DNA of 64,000 nt from Synaphobranchus kaupii (lineage: Eukaryota; Chordata; Actinopteri; Anguilliformes; Synaphobranchidae). The stretch lies in NCBI GenBank assembly GCA_029718625.1, contig CM056385.1, positions 27,664,960 through 27,728,959 of the forward strand. The letters are read 5' to 3'. Each line of letters opens with the position of its first letter. Positions within the stretch are counted from its first letter, which is position 1. Shown in pieces: positions 59,960-64,000 of the stretch. The position numbers were made by a program, and so were the translations under genes. The notes under the pieces were generated by a model. That model saw nothing but the letters and a program-made list of their open reading frames with translations. It was not told where the DNA came from and did not search any database.

Positions 59960-60356
59960 TCTAAATGATCTCATTGGACAAGAGGAACACACACTCAAAC
60001 AATCATGTCTACAGTTATCACTCAGGTCAAGTATTTAGTTGTCATAATGATCTGAAACTCTGCTGGACAATTTTAAACAACAGGTGTAAACAAAGCCAAT
60101 GCAGGGTTACTCACAGTCTTGGAGGACCAGGTTGTACAGAATTTCCATTCCATTCCTCGTCATTGTTGAAATCTTCTTTAGGTTGTTCAAGGTCAGTGTC
60201 CCATATATATCTTTAATTAACCATGAAGGACTTTTATAGGGGTAATGACACATTCTACACATTAAATGTATAGACATCTGAAAAATGTGAAAGTTATGAG
60301 GCTGAACAAATATGCCCATGTGATTTTCTAACATTGAAGATGTTGCATTCAAATTC

Positions 60357-60828
60357 AGCGAACAGAGCCAAACGTGCGTGGCAAACGTTTTCTTTGAACG
60401 GTTAAATTTGAACGGCTTTTTAAGAACGTTCCAAATTGTTTGCATTAAACATAAACAGACATGGTGACAAGAGAGCTTCAGTTTGTACTCACAGCCGCTT
60501 CTGCGATCATTGATGATTTTCTTGATGATGTATATTGGATGTAGTCACGATAGTACAAAGCGTGCTGCAACCTATAGTTGCAAGTGAAAGGGCCTCCGGT
60601 AGAGTCGAGGGTTATGTGACCGAAGTCGTGCCTACCTACGACGACTTTACATTTCGGTCACACTTTCGCATGCATAGGACCCTCAGTCCAGCGTCCATTT
60701 TTGTTCGCCGCAAACTACCTTTTCAGGCCGTTCGCTTATGTTTGCGAACGTTGGCGGGGAACACAAAGCTAACGGAAAACAGTTTGATATAGTTTGCAAA
60801 CGTTCGCAAACGTTAGCCTTGTTCGCTT
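60357..60828. mobile_element. MITE with GCGAACA ends
   Basis: Left AGCGAACAGAGCCAAACG and right, read inward, AGCGAACAAGGCTAACG. Multiple AACGTTTGC blocks lie near both ends. 0.47 kb, no ORF; the class is unknown. Confidence 0.5.
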
Positions 60829-60928
60829 GAGAGTTTGATTCCTAGGTGGAAATTTAGCATACCTATGAGCAAGGTGATTACTCCAGCTATGTGAATGATT
60901 AATATGGAAAGACAGTGGTTGTGCTCAT

Positions 60929-61184
60929 GGGCTGAATCCTAAACTGAGCCCTCTGGACTCGTGGACTGTGGACTTGCAGACTTTAATGGAGTATTTCCGG
61001 GGCCAGGTAAGTCTGCATTGATGCGGACTTGCAAAAAGGGTGGGTAGAGGTTGTGAAAAGTCCTCATAACAGCACTTGCCAAAAACACTGTTCTCACAAT
61101 GGAACAGTCCTAAGCACGCATGGACTTAACGAGAACGCACCTTTGAGTCCACGAGTCTCAGAGTGCATAGAATGGGATTGAGCC
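60929..61184. mobile_element. MITE with GGGCTGAATCC ends
   Basis: The left end GGGCTGAATCCTAAACTGAG and the right end, read inward, GGCTCAATCCCATTCTATG are imperfect inverted repeats. They continue into GGACTCGTGGAC against GAGTCCACGAGTC. No ORF. Confidence 0.5.
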
Positions 61185-61253
61185 ATCACCTCAGTGCTAT
61201 GGGCTTTACCAGATCGACACTTTTCTGATAAACCAGCAGTCAGTTACCTCCGT

Positions 61254-61322
61254 GCTGCACCAATGGTCAGGGTGCGAGAGAAGGGCAGCTGCACCAATGG
61301 TCAGGGTGCGAGAGAAGGGCAC
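61254..61322. repeat. Tandem duplication of about 36 bp
   Basis: GCTGCACCAATGGTCAGGGT followed by GCGAGAGAAGGGC occurs twice in a row. Confidence 0.8.
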
Positions 61323-61510
61323 ATAATTGATGATTTTCATCATCCGGGGCTGGGGCCTCCCAAAAAATAACAAAAATCCAAATCCATTTACAGATGGGAT
61401 TGGTGAGATCATGTAAGGACTAATTTTGAGGGGATGATGGTGTTGATGTTGGGGGTATAGCCAGTGGAACCTTGGCTATACACATGTATTGGGCTTATCT
61501 AGGTCCCTCA

Positions 61511-61699
61511 CTACACTGTGAACGCCCTAGTGAGACAGCTTCTGCCACCAAGCAGTTTGAATGATAAGCAAGCTGTAGGGGGCATAACGGTGCTTGGAAT
61601 GGAATATCTGATGTGGGACACGAGCAGTCTTTCCAAGCCCTTCGTTACGATAGAAGTGAGGGCCACTGGCTGGTGGGCATTAAAGGGGCAGTTCACCAA
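61511..61699 (-). pseudogene. LINE reverse-transcriptase fragment 1
   Basis: Reads NAHQPVALTSIVTKGLERLL followed by VSHIRYSIPS, the fingers-region block NDYRPVALT.I.MK..ERLV of LINE RTs, also present at 15600-15670. Truncated on both sides. Confidence 0.6.
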
Positions 61700-61782
61700 A
61701 AAACAAAATTATGCTGTTTTACAAGGAGTCATTGCCAGATTTAAATCCCATAGCCCTGGCTTGTAATTTCCGGATATCCATA

Positions 61783-62022
61783 ATTGAAGAGTGTTTTTCC
61801 AAAACTCACTCAGTCCACTTTATCCAATTTTGAGAAAATCTACATTTTTGTTTATTTTAAATTGGTTGAGTTTATTGCATGAAAAATCATGTTTTAATAC
61901 TTAAATCCCTAAGAATAATAGTGTAAAAGTAAACCTGCAAATATCTAACCATTTATCAGAAAAGTGCTTCGTTTGATTTTGACCAAAAGTGGACTGAGTG
62001 AGATTTGGAAAAAACACTGTTC
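61783..62022. repeat. Fold-back repeat
   Basis: GTGTTTTTCCAAAACTCACT with CAGTCCACTTT at the left pairs with AAAGTGGACTGAGTGAG and TTTGGAAAAAACAC at the right. The loop is about 160 bases and AT-rich. Confidence 0.7.
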
Positions 62023-62186
62023 ATTTGATGTTGGATGTAAACAGTCTTTCCAAATACTATTACGACAGAAGGTAGGGCCATTGGCTGTATGTCATTAAGG
62101 CACGCCACTGAGGTCCTTCTTGGCAGTGGTACAAATATGGATTTTTTAAAACCACTTTGGAATGTCACAGCACTTGAGCAAGGCAT
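61956..62186 (-). pseudogene. LINE reverse-transcriptase fragment 2
   Basis: Reads FQSGFKKSIFVPLPRRTSVA then CLNDIQPMALPSVVIVFGKTV. This corresponds to FK.S.I.PVPKK...CLNDYRPVAL of LINE RTs. It overlaps in content with fragment 1, so the two are copies of the same region and not consecutive parts. Confidence 0.55.
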
Positions 62187-62919
62187 TACAATTATTCATA
62201 TTCACTGACACAAGGTGATCTGTGTGATAAAAAAAAAATACATTGCTGTGAAATATAATATATAATTATAGACAAATTTAGTTATGATTGTAGTCCACAT
62301 ATATAGAGTATATTGCAGTGTATTCCATTTTGCAATGGTGTCGTGCATTAATTCAAGCAAAAGTCCTTCTCACCTTGAGCTCAGAGATTGTGACCGTGTC
62401 CTCTGAGTGTGTGATGATTGTCTTTGGTGTTTCAGTGTTATTGATATCAAAGTGTGCAAAGATGTTATTAATGCATCAGGTGGTAGAGTGGCATCATTGA
62501 AGCTCTGTTGGATTTACCTTGTAAATATTACTACCAGGAGTCCCTGCAATAGTCCATGAGTAATTCTTAATCTTCTTCTCTAGGTCGTTTCTGGGTATCT
62601 TGTACAAAGAGTCATTGCCAGATTTAAATCCACAGCCCTGCCTTGTCATTTATCCAGATGAGTCTGTTCATTCAAGTGTGGAATCGGGCCATGGATTCTT
62701 CTGACCAATACTGTTCTCTGAGTAATTGAATTTCCACATTGGAGTTTCTGCTCATGGGTGGGAAAAAAGAGTACCAAACTGTGGGCTTATCTTTTCGATA
62801 ATGGGGTAGCTATGGAACAACGAGTATCCATAATTGTGCCGTAACAGTGCTCTCAAATTCGGTTGCCCCGACAATGACAATGGACACTGCATTGGGGTTT
62901 GAGCTTCAGGCTGGTGTGT

Positions 62920-63171
62920 TCATTTGCTTTGGAGTCGATGAGATGATGGGCATGTAAAAGGGATGGCACTTAATAGCCAAGAAGAACAAATTTGGATATT
63001 ACCTCCATATCTGTGCACCAGGAGTTTTTTATGATTAAAAAGAGAAATGCTTCCTCTCTTAGATTTTCTGTGCAACCAATGCACTATAAACCCATCAGAT
63101 AGTGTAGCCACCTCAGGAGTGATTGTGTTGAGCCAGGTCTCATTTAGACAGGAAATGGAACAGTCCCTCAT
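62920..63171 (-). pseudogene. LINE endonuclease-like fragment
   Basis: Reads RDCSISCLNETWLN followed by a DGFIVHW block and a basic SKRG stretch. This is the E-T-W-L motif of LINE AP endonucleases and its usual downstream order. Open for about 83 codons, but the rest of the domain is unreadable. Confidence 0.5.
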
Positions 63172-63592
63172 GCTCAGCTGAATGCATGTATACAGTTGAG
63201 AAAAGGTTTGTCCGGTTTGTTACCCAAAACAGCACATCTGCATGTCTCCCCACTTACATGAACTAGGTTTCTCCAGGATGCTGTATGTTGGGCAGGTAAA
63301 GCCTTAGATTTGCTGTCTCAAATCCGTTTCGTACCAACAGAAAAGTATAAATCACAACAACACAAACAGATCAGCTTCCATAATGTCGACATTTGTGGGC
63401 ATCATCTTTCTCACCATATCTGTCTGTACAGGATGACCCCATCGGCAATATCAACACAGCTTTTTAAGTGGCAGAGAAGTTCCTCGACATCCCCAGGATG
63501 CTGAATGCTGAAGGTAAAACCTCTGCCCTTTTTTCTGCCTCTTTTTTTGAACCCCCCTGTGCCTTTATGGGTTTGATTACCCCAACTATCTC

Positions 63593-64000
63593 TGTCTGTA
63601 GCCCTCTGTGATTTCCCATCTCTGTCTGTAACCCTCTGTGATTTCCCATCTCTGTCTGTAACCCACTGTGATTTCCATCTCTGCCTGTAGCCCTCTGTGA
63701 TTTGCCATCTCTGTCTGTAGCCCTCTGTAATATCCCATCTCTGTTTGTAGCCCTCTGTGATCCCATCTGTCTGTAGCCCTCTGTGATATCCCATCTCTGT
63801 CTGTAGTCCTCTGTGATTTCCCATCTCTGTTTGTAGCCCTCTGTGATATCCCATCTCTGTCTGTAGCCCTCTGTGATATCCCATCTGTCTGTAGCCCTCT
63901 GTGATATCCCATCTCTGTCTGTAACCCACTGTGATTTCCCATCTGTCTGTAACCCACTGTGATATCCCATCTGTCTGTAACCCACTGTGATTTCCCATCT
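63593..64000. repeat. 30-bp minisatellite, running off the window
   Basis: About 14 units of roughly CCCTCTGTGATATCCCATCT plus CTGTCTGTAG, with shorter 26-28-bp units near 63764, 63883, 63943 and 63973. Because the main period is a multiple of three, the minus strand is open in overlapping frames with a repeated RGLQTE peptide. This is not evidence of a gene. Confidence 0.9.

Larger units (their letters stand above)
61500..63200 (-). mobile_element. Decayed LINE on the minus strand
   Basis: In minus-strand order: endonuclease-like sequence (62930-63171), then reverse-transcriptase pieces at 61956-62186 and 61511-61699. A fold-back stretch (61783-62022) and a TTAA-type end (ATTAAAGGGGCAGTTCACC at 61680) interrupt it. 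Stops, gaps and a repeated RT segment show that it is a composite remnant. Confidence 0.55.
39009..64000 (+). other. actn3: Presumed actn3 intron 1 (open-ended)
   Basis: No second actinin exon was recognised in this 25 kb. The interval is filled by transposons and minisatellites listed separately, and the intron continues past the window unless the next exon was missed. Confidence 0.5.

Noticed and set aside
63411..63998. 195-codon reverse frame with repeated RGLQTE peptide
   Set aside because: The 30-bp tandem repeat is a multiple of three, so several frames are open on the same strand. No start context, domain or splice signals.

Overview
This window is vertebrate, almost certainly teleost, genomic DNA. 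It is AT-rich, with small exons separated by long introns, and it is packed with fish-type repeats: L2 LINE tails of the UnaL2 type, Tc1-like, hAT-like, PIF/Harbinger-like and TTAA-flanked Kolobok-like elements, solo LTRs and large minisatellites. No prokaryotic signal, CRISPR array or convincing standalone RNA gene was seen. The species cannot be fixed from sequence alone.

Only two host genes could be supported, both on the + strand. The first is an rbm14-family RNA-binding protein (promoter and non-coding exon near 26.65-26.74 kb; coding exons 29010-29358, 30795-31741 and 31851-32019; probable 3' UTR to about 35.95 kb). It has two RRMs, a CCHC zinc knuckle, an Ala/Tyr-rich region and a Tyr-Gln-rich C-terminus. 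Its third exon is out of frame by one base at a run of ten G. The second is the first coding exon of a sarcomeric-type alpha-actinin, best matched to actn3 (38871-39008). No further actinin exon was recognised, so 39.0-64.0 kb appears to be its first intron. RBM14 and ACTN3 are also close together in human, which supports both calls.

Layout. 0-5 kb: LTR-like segment, nested DNA transposons and a 1.9-kb Harbinger-like MITE. 5.7-6.9 kb: TTAA-flanked element with an exon-like ORF. 7-10 kb: little recognised. 10.1-11.5 kb: a spacerless near-perfect palindrome of 1.39 kb. 11.7-14 kb: solo LTR and a second Harbinger-like MITE. 14.1-17.0 kb: broken non-LTR retrotransposon. 18.3-19.8 kb: Tc1-like transposon nested in another TIR element, then a further MITE. 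20-24 kb: largely unassigned. 24-26.2 kb: SINE/LINE remnants, a (GATA)42 array and Tc1-like debris. 26.6-36 kb: rbm14. 36.2-37.4 kb: two MITEs, one hAT-like with an 8-bp target duplication. 38.3-39.0 kb: actn3 start. 39.1-40.2 kb: Harbinger element with a transposase remnant. 42.1-45.7 kb: Tc1-like fold-back element carrying a Kolobok-like element in one arm and an L2 LINE in its loop. 46.6-48.4 kb: a TIR element and a second solo LTR of the 11.7-kb family. 48.7-51.7 kb: two large minisatellites. 54.3-55.9 kb: third Harbinger-like MITE. 56.1-56.7 kb: 61-bp minisatellite. 57.7-59.5 kb: third TTAA-flanked element, itself hit by LINEs. 60-64 kb: MITEs, a decayed LINE on the - strand and a 30-bp minisatellite that runs off the window.

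No coherent new multi-gene system was found. The most unusual objects are the large palindrome, the exon-bearing TTAA elements, the nested fold-back element, the two intronic minisatellites that reiterate regulatory-like motifs, and a fold-back MITE in the probable 3' UTR of a paraspeckle-protein gene.
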